DNA of 64,000 bases from Gluconobacter sp. P1C6_b (GCF_018811945.1 NZ_JACRVU010000005.1:62001-126000); one strand, 5' to 3'; counted from the stretch's first letter, positions 54,598 through 63,401 are shown. Program-made: numbers and translations. Notes: generated by a model from the sequence alone, not told the origin.

Positions 54598-54990
54598 ATG
54601 GCCAAACACAAGCGCCCGGACTCTCTGACTGCACTCCAACGAGCCATCGGAACTCGCATTTCCTGGGCTCGTGAACTCGTCATGCCCAATCAGAGCGAAT
54701 GCGCCCGGCTTCTGGGCGTTGACGCTTCGACCCTCAACAAGATCGAACGCGGTGACCGCGCGCCCAGCGTCTTCCTCATTGCGGCACTGTCGAACCGCCT
54801 GCGCGTCTCGACAGATTTTCTTCTGAAAGGCGTCCTGAACGGTCGTACCGACGAAGAACTGGCCCTGCGGCTGGCTGCCCTGCACCCAGAACTGGTGCTC
54901 CAGCGGCAAGACATGGCTCCGAACACGGACAGAAACACATCTTCCGACACACCTGATCCGCCCAAGAGACCAGATGAGGAGATCCATTAG
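54598..54990 (+). CDS. XRE-family transcriptional regulator (phage repressor-like)
   Basis: 130 residues. HTH of the lambda-repressor type over residues about 12-75: NQSECARLLGVDASTLNKIERGDRAPSVFLIAALSNRLRVSTDFLLKG. The C-terminal part is short and polar (no peptidase domain), so it would not be cleaved by RecA like LexA or CI. It diverges from the early genes and is flanked by operators on both sides. The likely role is repression of the particle genes and of itself. Confidence 0.8.
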   Translation: MAKHKRPDSLTALQRAIGTRISWARELVMPNQSECARLLGVDASTLNKIERGDRAPSVFLIAALSNRLRVSTDFLLKGVLNGRTDEELALRLAALHPELVLQRQDMAPNTDRNTSSDTPDPPKRPDEEIH

Positions 54991-55172
54991 TGACTGTTTC
55001 ACCGGTTTCCATACGCATTCAGGCGCCCCCCATTCGATACGACACGATAAGCTCGCCTCATCGATGGAATGAACAAATCGGAAACATCCCCGGTCATCAG
55101 AGCATCTGAATTCATTGACCGGTTCCCTTCCTTCCCCGTTGATCGCCCCCATGACAACCACCGATTAACGAT

Positions 55173-55201
55173 AAATTAATGGCACTGTGCCATTGGGTCA
55201 A
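55173..55201 (-). promoter_or_regulatory. Putative leftward promoter with operator in its spacer
   Basis: On the minus strand TTGACC (55196-55201) and TAATTT (55173-55178) are 17 bases apart. Operator copy 3 fills the spacer, so repressor binding would block polymerase. Transcription from near 55165 would run antisense to the regulator gene. Confidence 0.5.
55180..55192. promoter_or_regulatory. Operator copy 3 (TGGCActgTGCCA)
   Basis: Perfect 5-3-5 inverted repeat, extended to ATGGCA ... TGCCAT, between the -35 and -10 of the leftward promoter. Confidence 0.7.
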
Positions 55202-55211
55202 GGAACAAATA

Positions 55212-55224
55212 TGGCTTTGAGCCA
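55212..55224. promoter_or_regulatory. Operator copy 4 (TGGCTttgAGCCA)
   Basis: Perfect 5-3-5 inverted repeat, extended to ATGGCT ... AGCCAT, 32 bases (about three helical turns) from copy 3. Confidence 0.7.
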
Positions 55225-55490
55225 TTAAGACAGGTTTTGGCTGCCGCCAATTTTCCGCATTGCAGCCACAATCCAGAACAGCGGACAGCCATCTTCAACC
55301 GCATTTCACAGAGAAATCACGCTGAAGAGTTTCATATTACAGCTTTTTTCTGACTATATATTTTGATGAAATCTGTACTTTTGAAGTACTGATTCAATTA
55401 TCGAGACATTCCATGTCCGCCCACGTGGAGGCTTTTCCAAAAAAAAAGCCCCAACGGTTTTTTCACGATCAGAACCGCCGGACGGCCCCT

Positions 55491-55516
55491 CCCCTCAGAC
55501 AGGATCGTCTAAGGGG
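55491..55516. other. Hairpin downstream of dnaB
   Basis: Arms 55491-55500 and 55507-55516 pair over 10 bp (one wobble) with a six-base loop, 39 bases after the dnaB stop on its strand. No T run follows directly, so it may be an mRNA 3'-end structure or a processing site rather than a full terminator. Confidence 0.45.
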
Positions 55517-55554
55517 TATCCGCATCATTCAAAGTACTCGCCCTGTCCGCAGAG

Positions 55555-57075
55555 CTACTCGTGAATGACGTCCAGATCTCCGAACCGGGTATATTCCCCT
55601 TCGAAATACAGCTGGATCATTCCGGTGGGGCCATGCCGCTGTTTCTCAAGAATCAACTCTGCCTTGTTGTGCACCAGAGCCATCTTGCGCTGCCACTCTT
55701 CTGTCGCAGCCTGAAACTTGTCATTGCTGTCGTAGGCACTGTCCTTGGGCTGACGCTGCTGCAGATAATATTCGTCGCGATAAACGAACATGACCGCATC
55801 CGCATCCTGCTCGATCGAACCCGATTCGCGCAGATCCGACAGCATCGGCCGCTTGTCCTCACGCGATTCGACCTGACGCGAAAGCTGGGACAAAGCAATC
55901 ACTGGAACAGAAAGCTCTTTCGCAATCGCCTTGAGCCCCTGCGTAATCATCGAGATTTCCAGAACACGACTGTCAGGCTTCGTCCCGATGGCCGGCCGCA
56001 TCAACTGCAGATAATCCACCACCACCAGGCTTAACCCCTGCGTCCGCGCCAGACGGCGGCATCGCGTCCGCATGGCAGACAGGGAAATCGCCGGCGTATC
56101 GTCGATATAGAGCGGCAGTCGCTGCAGCTCGCGGGCCACCCGGACAAACCGGTCAAATTCCTTCTGCCCGATATCACCACGACGGATCTTCTCGCCCGAA
56201 ACCTCGGCCTCTCCCGAAAGAATACGGGTCGCCAGCTGCTCGGATGACATTTCCAGCGAGAAAATCGCAACCGATCCCTTGGGTTTCTCGCCGCTGTCTT
56301 CGGCATCCCGCAAGATCGAACGTGCCGCCGAGAACGCGATCTTGGTCGCCAGCGCCGTCTTGCCCATCGCAGGACGCCCGGCAAGGATGATCAGATCCGA
56401 CGGATGAAGCCCACCCGTCCGCTTGTCGAAGTCCCGCAGACCCGACGTCAAACCGACTACGTCGCCAGTGCGCTGATAAGCCTTCGTCGCAACACTGACC
56501 GCTTCCGTCAGCGCCTTGGTAAACGAAACAAACCCGCCTTCCTGGCCCCGCTCCGTCGCCAGCTTGAACAACGCTTCCTCAGACGCCGCAATCTGATCGG
56601 ATCCATCCAGATCAGGCCGCGCCCCAAAGGCATTGTTGACGACAGTTTCACCAATATCGATCAGCTGCCGGCGGACCCAGGCATCATGGATTACCCGCCC
56701 ATAATCACCCGCATTGACGATACCCACCATCGCCGTCAGCAGCTTCGCCAGATAAGCAGGGCCACCCGCAGCATCCAGAACACCGGTATGCTCGAATTCC
56801 GCCCGCATGGTCACGGGATCGGCCAGCTGCCCCCGCTCGATCCGCCGGGCAATGGCCTCATAGATCCGTCCATTGAGCGGATCGGAAAAATGAGCCGGCT
56901 CCAGAAAGTCCGAAACCCGCTCATACGCCTTGTTGTTGGTCAGAATGGCGCCCAAAAGCGCCTGCTCGGCCGCCGTGCTGGACGGCGGACTGCGCCTCAG
57001 CAGGACACCCAGATCTCCGTCGTTCGAGGAAGCATCAGAGACGGTCGGAGAGGAATGCGATTCGATCATGTTCAC
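55555..57075 (-). CDS. dnaB: Replicative DNA helicase DnaB
   Basis: 506 residues, length of chromosomal DnaB. N-terminal domain: PPSSTAAEQALLGAILTNNKAYERVSDFLEPAHF. The RecA-like motor has Walker A GRPAMGKTALATKIA, SLEMSSEQLATRIL, VVDYLQLM and the arginine-finger region LRESGSIEQDADAVMFVYRDEYY. It unwinds DNA at the replication fork with DnaG. It is most likely the host gene, since its neighbours folC and accD are core genes and its size and sequence are ordinary. Confidence 0.92.
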   Translation of the reverse strand: MNMIESHSSPTVSDASSNDGDLGVLLRRSPPSSTAAEQALLGAILTNNKAYERVSDFLEPAHFSDPLNGRIYEAIARRIERGQLADPVTMRAEFEHTGVLDAAGGPAYLAKLLTAMVGIVNAGDYGRVIHDAWVRRQLIDIGETVVNNAFGARPDLDGSDQIAASEEALFKLATERGQEGGFVSFTKALTEAVSVATKAYQRTGDVVGLTSGLRDFDKRTGGLHPSDLIILAGRPAMGKTALATKIAFSAARSILRDAEDSGEKPKGSVAIFSLEMSSEQLATRILSGEAEVSGEKIRRGDIGQKEFDRFVRVARELQRLPLYIDDTPAISLSAMRTRCRRLARTQGLSLVVVDYLQLMRPAIGTKPDSRVLEISMITQGLKAIAKELSVPVIALSQLSRQVESREDKRPMLSDLRESGSIEQDADAVMFVYRDEYYLQQRQPKDSAYDSNDKFQAATEEWQRKMALVHNKAELILEKQRHGPTGMIQLYFEGEYTRFGDLDVIHE

Positions 57076-57114
57076 GCTGCCCTTCTACCATCCTGCATCG
57101 CGACCAGAAACGGA

Positions 57115-58443
57115 TTACCGCGAAACCCAGCCATCCTCTGCCAGAACCACACCCGCCAGATAAAGACTGCCACAGATCAACACGCGCGCAGGCGCTCCCC
57201 CTTCCCCTTCCGCCACAAGACGCTCCAGAGCTTCCCTGACAGTCGTACCGGCAATCGCCCGCCCCCCCGAAGCCGCAATGATCTCTTCGACCGGCATCGC
57301 CAGATGCTGCCCCGGCTCCGCCACCGCCTGAACCGAAGCCGCACGCTCGACGATCGGTCTCAGAAACCCCGATGCGTCCTTGGTCTGCTTCACACCGGCA
57401 ATCACATGGACAGGCCGGTCTTTCCAGCCATCCAGAACCGTTCCCAGCACCTGACCGGCGTCCGGATTATGACCACCATCCAGATAAAGCTCCCATCCCC
57501 CAGGAAGCATCCGCGCAAGGGTTCCATCCAACTTCTGCAAACGCGCAGGCCAAGAAGTCCGAGCAATACCCTGATAAGCCGAAAGCGGCAGTGCCACACC
57601 CGAAACCCTGAGGGCCGCAACCGCCAGCACCGCATTCCCGGCCTGATGCTGCCCCTTCAGAGCCGGCAGCGGCAGCGAGAGCGCACCATCCGCATCCCGA
57701 TACTCCAGACCATCCGCGTGCTCGGTGAAGAAAACATCCTCTCCGATCACCCGAAGCGGCGCATCCAGTTCTGCGGCCCGACGGCGAATGACATCCAGCG
57801 CCTCCGGTGCCTGGGCCGCCGAAACAACCGGCACACCCTTCTTGATGATCCCGGCCTTTTCCCCGGCAATCGCCGCGACCGTACTGCCCAGAAACGCTTC
57901 ATGATCCAGACTGACCGGCGTAATCACGCAGACAGCAGGCTTCGGCACGACATTGGTCGCATCCAGCCGCCCCCCAAGCCCGACTTCCAACACCACCAAA
58001 TCCGCAGGAACCTGAGAAAACAGCAGGAAACCCGCCGCCGTCAGAACCTCGAAAACCGTAATCGGAGCGCCTGCATTGACCTGCTCGACCTTTTCGAGCG
58101 CAGCAACCAGAACATCCTCGTCCACAAGTCGCCCCGCCAGCCGGAAGCGCTCGGTCACGCTCACCAGATGCGGGCTGCTCATGACATGAACGCGCAGACC
58201 ACCCGCCTCGGCAATGGCCCGCAGATTGGCGCAGGTGCTGCCCTTGCCGTTCGTCCCGGCCACATGAATGACCGGCGGCAGATGACGCTCGGGATTGCCC
58301 AGCTTCGCCAGAAGCGCCTCAAGCCGCCCCAGCGAAAGATCAATCAGCGCCGGATAGAGTTCCTGCAACCGCGCAAGAACGGCACCCGGCCGCCCCTGAT
58401 ATTCGCCGGACAGCCGAACCGGCGCCCCACGCTCCGCAGTCAT
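57115..58443 (-). CDS. folC: Bifunctional dihydrofolate synthase / folylpolyglutamate synthase
   Basis: 442 residues, Mur-ligase family. ATP-binding HVAGTNGKGSTCANL, the SPHLVSVTERFRL motif, EVGLGGRLDATNVV and the C-terminal LYLDGGHNPDAG are visible. It joins glutamate to dihydropteroate and adds further glutamates to tetrahydrofolate in the cytoplasm. Its ATG overlaps the accD stop, and dnaB follows after 39 bases. Confidence 0.93.
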   Translation of the reverse strand: MTAERGAPVRLSGEYQGRPGAVLARLQELYPALIDLSLGRLEALLAKLGNPERHLPPVIHVAGTNGKGSTCANLRAIAEAGGLRVHVMSSPHLVSVTERFRLAGRLVDEDVLVAALEKVEQVNAGAPITVFEVLTAAGFLLFSQVPADLVVLEVGLGGRLDATNVVPKPAVCVITPVSLDHEAFLGSTVAAIAGEKAGIIKKGVPVVSAAQAPEALDVIRRRAAELDAPLRVIGEDVFFTEHADGLEYRDADGALSLPLPALKGQHQAGNAVLAVAALRVSGVALPLSAYQGIARTSWPARLQKLDGTLARMLPGGWELYLDGGHNPDAGQVLGTVLDGWKDRPVHVIAGVKQTKDASGFLRPIVERAASVQAVAEPGQHLAMPVEEIIAASGGRAIAGTTVREALERLVAEGEGGAPARVLICGSLYLAGVVLAEDGWVSR

Positions 58444-59312
58444 CAGGCTGCTGCGTCGGAAACGGTTTTCTGGCGCATCATGATGCCCAGAATCCGCCCC
58501 AGAAGTTCCGGAAGCTCAGACCGCTTGGCCACGATATCGACCATGCCATGCTCACGCAGATACTCCGAGCGCTGGAAGCCTTCCGGCAGCTTCTCGCGAA
58601 CGGTATCCTGAATGACGCGCGGCCCGGCGAACGCGATCAGCGCATTGGGCTCCGCGATATGAACGTCCCCTAGCATCCCAAAGGACGCAGTGACCCCCCC
58701 CGTCGTCGGGTTCGTAAACACGACAACATACGGCAGACCCGCCTCCTGAAGCATCTGCACACCGATCGTCGTCCGCGGCATCTGCATCAGGCTGACAACG
58801 CCTTCCTGCATCCGCGCCCCACCTGAAGCCGTATAGACCACCAGCGGCGCTTTCTGCAGGACAGCCAGACGACAGGCCGCCACAAAAGCCTCGCCCAGCG
58901 CAGCCCCCATCGTCCCCAGAAAAAACTCCGGCGCCATGACGGCCACAACAGCCTTCTGGCCCTTGATCATGCCATGGGCAACGACCAGCGCCTCATCGAG
59001 ATGCGACTTGTTCCGCGCATCCTTCAGGCGGTCCGTATAACGCTTGGAATCCTTGAACCCCAGCGGATCGACCGGCATCTTCGGCAGCTCGATGGTGGTG
59101 TATTCCCCGCCATCAAACGTCCAGCCCAGACGCTCCTTCGCCGTCGCCCGCATGTGATGCCCACAATGCGGACAGACCTTCTCGGACCGCTCCAGCTCCT
59201 TGGTGAGCATCATCTGCCCGCAGGATTCGCAGTTGGTCCACAGATTGTCCGGCACGTCCCGCTGAAGCAGGCCACGCAGCTTGGGTCGGACGTAGTCGGT
59301 CATCCAGCTCAT
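58443..59312 (-). CDS. accD: Acetyl-CoA carboxylase carboxyltransferase subunit beta
   Basis: 289 residues. The N-terminal zinc ribbon is CESCGQMM ... CPHCGHHM. The carboxyltransferase core has GASGGARMQEG (here TASGGARMQEGVVSLMQMPRT), NPTTGGVTASFGMLGD, and AGPRVIQDTVREKLPEGFQ. With AccA it transfers the carboxyl group to acetyl-CoA for fatty acid synthesis. The trpB-trpA-accD-folC order is common in alphaproteobacteria; here an extra gene separates trpA from accD. Confidence 0.95.
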   Translation of the reverse strand: MSWMTDYVRPKLRGLLQRDVPDNLWTNCESCGQMMLTKELERSEKVCPHCGHHMRATAKERLGWTFDGGEYTTIELPKMPVDPLGFKDSKRYTDRLKDARNKSHLDEALVVAHGMIKGQKAVVAVMAPEFFLGTMGAALGEAFVAACRLAVLQKAPLVVYTASGGARMQEGVVSLMQMPRTTIGVQMLQEAGLPYVVVFTNPTTGGVTASFGMLGDVHIAEPNALIAFAGPRVIQDTVREKLPEGFQRSEYLREHGMVDIVAKRSELPELLGRILGIMMRQKTVSDAAA

Positions 59313-59517
59313 GTCGTCTCGTTACTTTCTGCCCGCCTTCAGGACAAAGGACGGAGTGGGGGTTAAAGCCCGGCGAAGGGCTGCATTCTCTGGCGCGTTT
59401 TAACGCCCGGAGGCCAAATATGCCAGCCCAACATCAGCGGGGCCGTCTTATCTCTCCCGCCTGCATCACAAATCATGCCATCTTCCCCCACACGACCCAT
59501 CACAGCGGACGTCATGT

Positions 59518-59557
59518 CCGGGATCCGGCCCCTTTCCCGAAAAGGGCCGGATCCCGG
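59518..59557. repeat. Large palindrome upstream of the HdeD-like gene
   Basis: Perfect 14-bp arms, 59518-59531 and 59544-59557, in a GC-rich inverted repeat around a 12-base loop that can pair three further positions. No T run follows, so it is not a standard terminator. It lies 28 bases before ATG 59586 and would form a stable hairpin in the leader. Confidence 0.75.
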
Positions 59558-59585
59558 CAGACCACGTTCCCGAACGGAGAAGACC

Positions 59586-60152
59586 ATGTCCGACAGTTTC
59601 AACACCATCCGCTTCCCCAGCCCCCAGAGCCTCAAACCCGGCTGGTTCATCGGCTTTGGAGCTTTCCTGATCATTCTCGGCATCCTGGCCGCCCTGGATG
59701 CCATCACCACCACCCTGACCAGCATGGTCATCCTCGGCGTCCTGATGATCATCGGCGGCGTCGCCCAGGTCATGCAGAGCTTCGCCCATCGCGGACTGCC
59801 CGTCCCGAACCAGTGGCTCTCCGGCCTGATCGGCGGCCTCTACATTCTCGGCGGCCTGCTCCTGATCGAAGAACCCGCCACCGGCTCGATCTTCCTGACC
59901 GCCATCCTCGCAGGCTGCCTGATCTTTGCAGGCCTCGCCCGTACTTTCTGGGCCGGCGGCCACCGCACCAACAGAAGCTGGCTCGCCCTCGCCATCAGCG
60001 GCCTCGTCACACTGCTCATCGGCATCATGCTCTACATGACACTGCCCTGGTCCGGCCTGTGGCTGATAGGCATGTTCATCGCCGTGGAACTGCTGATGGC
60101 AGGCGTCGCCACCGTCCTCTTCGGACTGTCCCTGCGTAACGACGGCGTCTGA
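59586..60152 (+). CDS. HdeD-family membrane protein
   Basis: 188 residues from ATG 59586, with GGAG eight bases upstream. Six hydrophobic segments in three pairs fit HdeD (DUF308): GWFIGFGAFLIILGILAAL, TTLTSMVILGVLMIIGGVAQVM, LSGLIGGLYILGGLLLI and so on. HdeD of E. coli protects against acid at high cell density, plausible in an acetic acid bacterium. The gene is divergent from accD and convergent with trpA. Confidence 0.85.
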   Translation: MSDSFNTIRFPSPQSLKPGWFIGFGAFLIILGILAALDAITTTLTSMVILGVLMIIGGVAQVMQSFAHRGLPVPNQWLSGLIGGLYILGGLLLIEEPATGSIFLTAILAGCLIFAGLARTFWAGGHRTNRSWLALAISGLVTLLIGIMLYMTLPWSGLWLIGMFIAVELLMAGVATVLFGLSLRNDGV

Positions 60153-60195
60153 GTATCCTGTTCCGGCAGGTAGCAGCCTGCCGGAACATCACACA

Positions 60196-61008
60196 TCAGG
60201 CCCGCACGGCTGCCGCCAGACCTTCAAGCTGCTTCAGAACAGACGGGATGGTCCGCTCCGTCGCCTGACCATTCTCCAACGTTGAGGCCATGGTCTTGAT
60301 CAGGGCCGAAGCCACAACAGCCGCATCCCCGATCCGCGACGCCGTCCGAGCCTGCTCCGGCGTGGAAATCCCGAAGCCAACAGCCACAGGCAGGCTGGTC
60401 GCTTCCCGGATCCGCGGCAGCGCCTTCTCCAGATCCGCCGCACTCGCACTGTTCGTCCCGGTAATCCCGGTAATGCTCACATAATAGACAAACCCGCTTG
60501 CGTCCCGCAGGACGTGAAACAGACGGGAGTTCGACGTCGTCGGCGCCACCAGCGAGATGATATCGAGGCCTGCTTCCCGCGCATGCGCATCCAGCAGATC
60601 CGCCTCTTCAGTCGGCATATCGACGACAATAATCCCGTCCACACCCGCCTGAGCCGAATCAAAGCAGAACTCGGCCGGACCATAGCTGTCGATCGGGTTC
60701 AGATACCCCATCAACACGATCGGCGTTTCATTGTCGGTCTCGCGGAACGCCCGGACCATTTCCAGCACACGCCCCAGCGTCGCACCGGCCTTGAGGCCAC
60801 GCAGTGCTGCCGCCTGAATCGTCGGCCCATCCGCCGAGGGATCGGAAAACGGCACCCCGATCTCGATCAGGTCCGCCCCAGCCGCCGGCATCGCCCGCAG
60901 CAGTTCCAGCGACGTGTCATAATCCGGGTCGCAGGCCTGAAGATACGGGATCAGCGCACCGCGCCCTTCCTTCTTCAGGGCCGCAAAACGTGTCTGGATA
61001 CGGCTCAC
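60196..61008 (-). CDS. trpA: Tryptophan synthase alpha chain
   Basis: 270 residues from GTG 61008, overlapping the trpB stop (GTGA); the frame extends upstream inside trpB but without support. TrpA features: [18 protein letters not shown], catalytic Glu and Asp in [24 protein letters not shown], and [13 protein letters not shown]. It cleaves indole-3-glycerol phosphate and passes indole to TrpB. Confidence 0.94.
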   Translation of the reverse strand: MSRIQTRFAALKKEGRGALIPYLQACDPDYDTSLELLRAMPAAGADLIEIGVPFSDPSADGPTIQAAALRGLKAGATLGRVLEMVRAFRETDNETPIVLMGYLNPIDSYGPAEFCFDSAQAGVDGIIVVDMPTEEADLLDAHAREAGLDIISLVAPTTSNSRLFHVLRDASGFVYYVSITGITGTNSASAADLEKALPRIREATSLPVAVGFGISTPEQARTASRIGDAAVVASALIKTMASTLENGQATERTIPSVLKQLEGLAAAVRA

Positions 61009-62243
61009 AGCTTCACTCCCAGATGATGCGCCACAGTAAAGATATCCTTGTCCCCACGCCCGGAGACATTCAGGACGATGATCCGGTCCTTCGCCATGGC
61101 GGGCGCGATCTTCATGACATGCGCCAGCCCATGCGCACATTCGAGCGCCGGGATAATGCCCTCCGTCCGCGTGCAGACCTGGAACGCCTCAAGCGCCTCC
61201 TCATCCGTCACGCCGACATATTCGGCCCGACCGATATCATTCAGCCAGGAATGCTCCGGCCCGATCCCCGGATAATCCAGCCCCGCACTGATCGAATGCG
61301 CCTCCTCGATCTGCCCGTGTTTGTCCTGAAGCAGGTACGTCCGGTTGCCATGCAGCACACCTGGCCGACCACGGGAAATGGATGCCGCCGTCTTCCCGGA
61401 ATCCAGCCCATGCCCCGCCGCCTCGACACCAATCAGCCTGACGGACGCATCATCCAGGAACGGATGGAAAATCCCCATCGCATTCGAGCCGCCCCCGATG
61501 GCCGCCACAATCACATCCGGCAGGCGCCCTTCGGCCTGGGTAATCTGTTCCTTGACCTCAACCCCGATGACGGACTGGAAGTCACGGACCATCTCCGGAT
61601 ACGGATGCGGCCCCGCGACCGTACCGACGAGGAAATACGTGTCGGCGACATTGGCCACCCAGTCACGCATGGCCTCGTTCATCGCATCCTTGAGCGTCCC
61701 CGCCCCGGCCGTCACCGGCTTCACTTCCGCGCCCAGCAGATGCATGCGGAACACATTGGGCTTCTGCCGCTCGACATCCGTCGCGCCCATGTAGATGGTG
61801 CATTTCAGCCCGAAAAGCGCACAGACCGTCGCCGTCGCCACACCGTGCTGCCCCGCGCCGGTCTCCGCGACGATGCGCGTCTTGCCCATCCGCCGGGCGA
61901 CAAGAATCTGACCCATGACGTTGTTGAGCTTGTGCGAGCCGGTGTGATTCAGCTCTTCACGCTTGAAGTAGACCTTCGCCCCCCCAAGCTCCTCCGTCAG
62001 ATGCTGCGCAAACCACAGCGGGCTCGGACGGCCGACATAATCCTTCAGGTAATAGTCCAGTTCCCTGCGGAATTCCGGATCGGCCTGCGCGGCGCGATAA
62101 GCCTCATCCAGCTCAAACAGCAGCGGCATCAGCGTTTCCGCAACGAAGCGGCCACCGAAAATCCCGAACCGCCCCCGGTCATCCGGACCGGAACGGAGGG
62201 AATTGGCCAAAGGAGAGGACAGGGGGGAAGGTGTGTTCGTCAT
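61005..62243 (-). CDS. trpB: Tryptophan synthase beta chain
   Basis: 412 residues from ATG 62243. [24 protein letters not shown], the PLP lysine in [27 protein letters not shown] and the phosphate loop GGGSNAMG are visible. It condenses indole with serine in the alpha2beta2 complex. No trp leader or attenuator was seen in the 180 bases upstream. Confidence 0.95.
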   Translation of the reverse strand: MTNTPSPLSSPLANSLRSGPDDRGRFGIFGGRFVAETLMPLLFELDEAYRAAQADPEFRRELDYYLKDYVGRPSPLWFAQHLTEELGGAKVYFKREELNHTGSHKLNNVMGQILVARRMGKTRIVAETGAGQHGVATATVCALFGLKCTIYMGATDVERQKPNVFRMHLLGAEVKPVTAGAGTLKDAMNEAMRDWVANVADTYFLVGTVAGPHPYPEMVRDFQSVIGVEVKEQITQAEGRLPDVIVAAIGGGSNAMGIFHPFLDDASVRLIGVEAAGHGLDSGKTAASISRGRPGVLHGNRTYLLQDKHGQIEEAHSISAGLDYPGIGPEHSWLNDIGRAEYVGVTDEEALEAFQVCTRTEGIIPALECAHGLAHVMKIAPAMAKDRIIVLNVSGRGDKDIFTVAHHLGVKL

Positions 62244-62423
62244 ACCGCGCTCGGCTCCACTTCAGGGCCCCAATGCGATACCAAGGGCAGCTCCCGCCGT
62301 CCATCCATCTCGCTGTTTTCTGACGCTTCCTGAAACAATTCCGGGACAGGACCTTGCGGTCCCGCTGCAGTCAGGACATGAGAGAGCCTCACAGCCATTT
62401 CATTTGTCCCAAGGATCTGCCTG

Positions 62424-63401
62424 ATGTTCCTCGTGCGCCCCGCTGGCGTTCCGGCCCGGGAAATCGGACCGGATGTCGATATTTCGAAAGCGGTCTGGCT
62501 CGATCTCATCAATCCGACCACGGACGAAATCGACCGTGCTGAAAAGGCCCTTGGCACCCATATCCCCCGCCGGGAAGAACTTGAGGAAATCGAAAGCTCG
62601 TCCCGCCATCACGAAGAAGGTGGGGTCCTCTATCTTTCAACCCCCCTCGTCAGACGGGCAGAAGACACGGCATTTTCCCTGCCGATCGGCTTCGTCCTGA
62701 CCGACAGACGCCTTATCACCGTCCGTTATGCCGACTATTATGGGTTTGACATCGTCGGACGCCGTCAGGCCGAACGCGACCCCGCCAAAGGCGAGCCCTC
62801 CGCCAACGAAATCCTCATCGAGATCATCGAGGAAGTCATCAACCGTCTGGCAGACATTCTGGAAGGTCTGGGCCGCGACCTCGATGCCATCTCCAAACGG
62901 GTCTTCAACACCGACCGCCCCCGTGATCCCGCCCGGGCCGGTGAAATGCTGCGTGAAACCCTGCGGCGCCTCGGCCATGGCGGCGACCTTGCCTCCATGA
63001 CCCGCGACAGCCTGCTCGGTCTGGACCGGATCCTGATCTATATCGGCGACAGAACCGAAAAGGATCCCCAGGCCCTGAGAACCCGCATCAAGGTCGCAGG
63101 ACGCGACATCGCCTCCCTCAACGACTTCGATGCCCAGACCGTCAACAAGGTCCAGTTCCTGCTCGACGCCACACTCGGCTTCATCAGCATCGAACAGAAT
63201 GACGGCATGAAGGTCCTGACGGTCGTCAGCGCGATCGGTATCCTGCCGACCCTGATCGCCGGCATCTACGGCATGAACTTCCACAACATGCCCGAACTGT
63301 CATGGAAATATGGCTACCCCTACGGCCTAACCCTCATGGTCCTTTCGGTCGTCCTGCCCCTGTTCTGGTTCTGGCGCCGCGGCTGGTTCGGCGCCCGTTA
63401 G
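62424..63401 (+). CDS. corA: CorA-family magnesium/divalent cation transporter
   Basis: 325 residues. The pore signature YGMNF (in AGIYGMNFHNMPEL) stands between two C-terminal membrane segments (LTVVSAIGILPTLIAG and YPYGLTLMVLSVVLPLFWFW), and the large N-terminal cytoplasmic domain is Asp/Glu-rich. It forms a pentameric channel for Mg2+ (also Co2+, Ni2+). Its stop overlaps the stop of the opposite gene by 4 bases. Confidence 0.92.
   Translation: MFLVRPAGVPAREIGPDVDISKAVWLDLINPTTDEIDRAEKALGTHIPRREELEEIESSSRHHEEGGVLYLSTPLVRRAEDTAFSLPIGFVLTDRRLITVRYADYYGFDIVGRRQAERDPAKGEPSANEILIEIIEEVINRLADILEGLGRDLDAISKRVFNTDRPRDPARAGEMLRETLRRLGHGGDLASMTRDSLLGLDRILIYIGDRTEKDPQALRTRIKVAGRDIASLNDFDAQTVNKVQFLLDATLGFISIEQNDGMKVLTVVSAIGILPTLIAGIYGMNFHNMPELSWKYGYPYGLTLMVLSVVLPLFWFWRRGWFGAR

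Larger units (their letters stand above)
34851..54990. mobile_element. Contractile-tail phage-like particle cluster without integrase, lysis or replication genes
   Basis: Leftward genes run in the order early genes, terminases, portal, scaffold, capsid, connectors, sheath, tube, tail chaperone, tape-measure position, tail proteins, hub, spike, baseplate and fibres, a standard myovirus morphogenetic order. A divergent regulator gene is at the right end. The left end abuts the cytochrome c gene by 8 bases with no attachment-site-like repeat. No gene resembling an integrase, transposase, replication protein, holin or endolysin was found between 34842 and 55555. All structural frames appear intact. 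Confidence 0.85.
54991..55554. other. Intergenic region of 564 bases with operators, a promoter and palindromes
   Basis: No coding frame is convincing here. It contains operators 3 and 4, a weaker 5th copy (TTGGCtgccGCCAA at 55237-55250), a leftward promoter (55173-55201), a perfect 6-3-6 palindrome GTACTTttgAAGTAC at 55375-55389 in an AT-rich stretch, and a 10-bp hairpin at 55491-55516 shortly after the dnaB stop. It could hold a small RNA or the phage immunity region. Confidence 0.5.

Noticed and set aside
54514-55161. 215-codon minus-strand frame starting just after the operator-bearing promoter
   Set aside because: It is antisense to the XRE regulator, whose HTH is unmistakable; its composition lacks any recognisable domain. 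I keep the promoter as a finding but not this frame as a gene.
55555-57075. dnaB as a phage replication gene belonging to the particle block
   Set aside because: Length, motifs and tight linkage to folC and accD fit the chromosomal helicase.
56404-58611. 735-codon open frame on the plus strand across dnaB and folC
   Set aside because: It is an antisense frame over two clear core genes and is rich in Arg/Pro/His, typical of reverse-strand translation of GC-rich genes.
60804-62333. 509-codon plus-strand frame over trpB and trpA
   Set aside because: Shadow of trpB/trpA; no motifs, Arg/His/Pro-rich.
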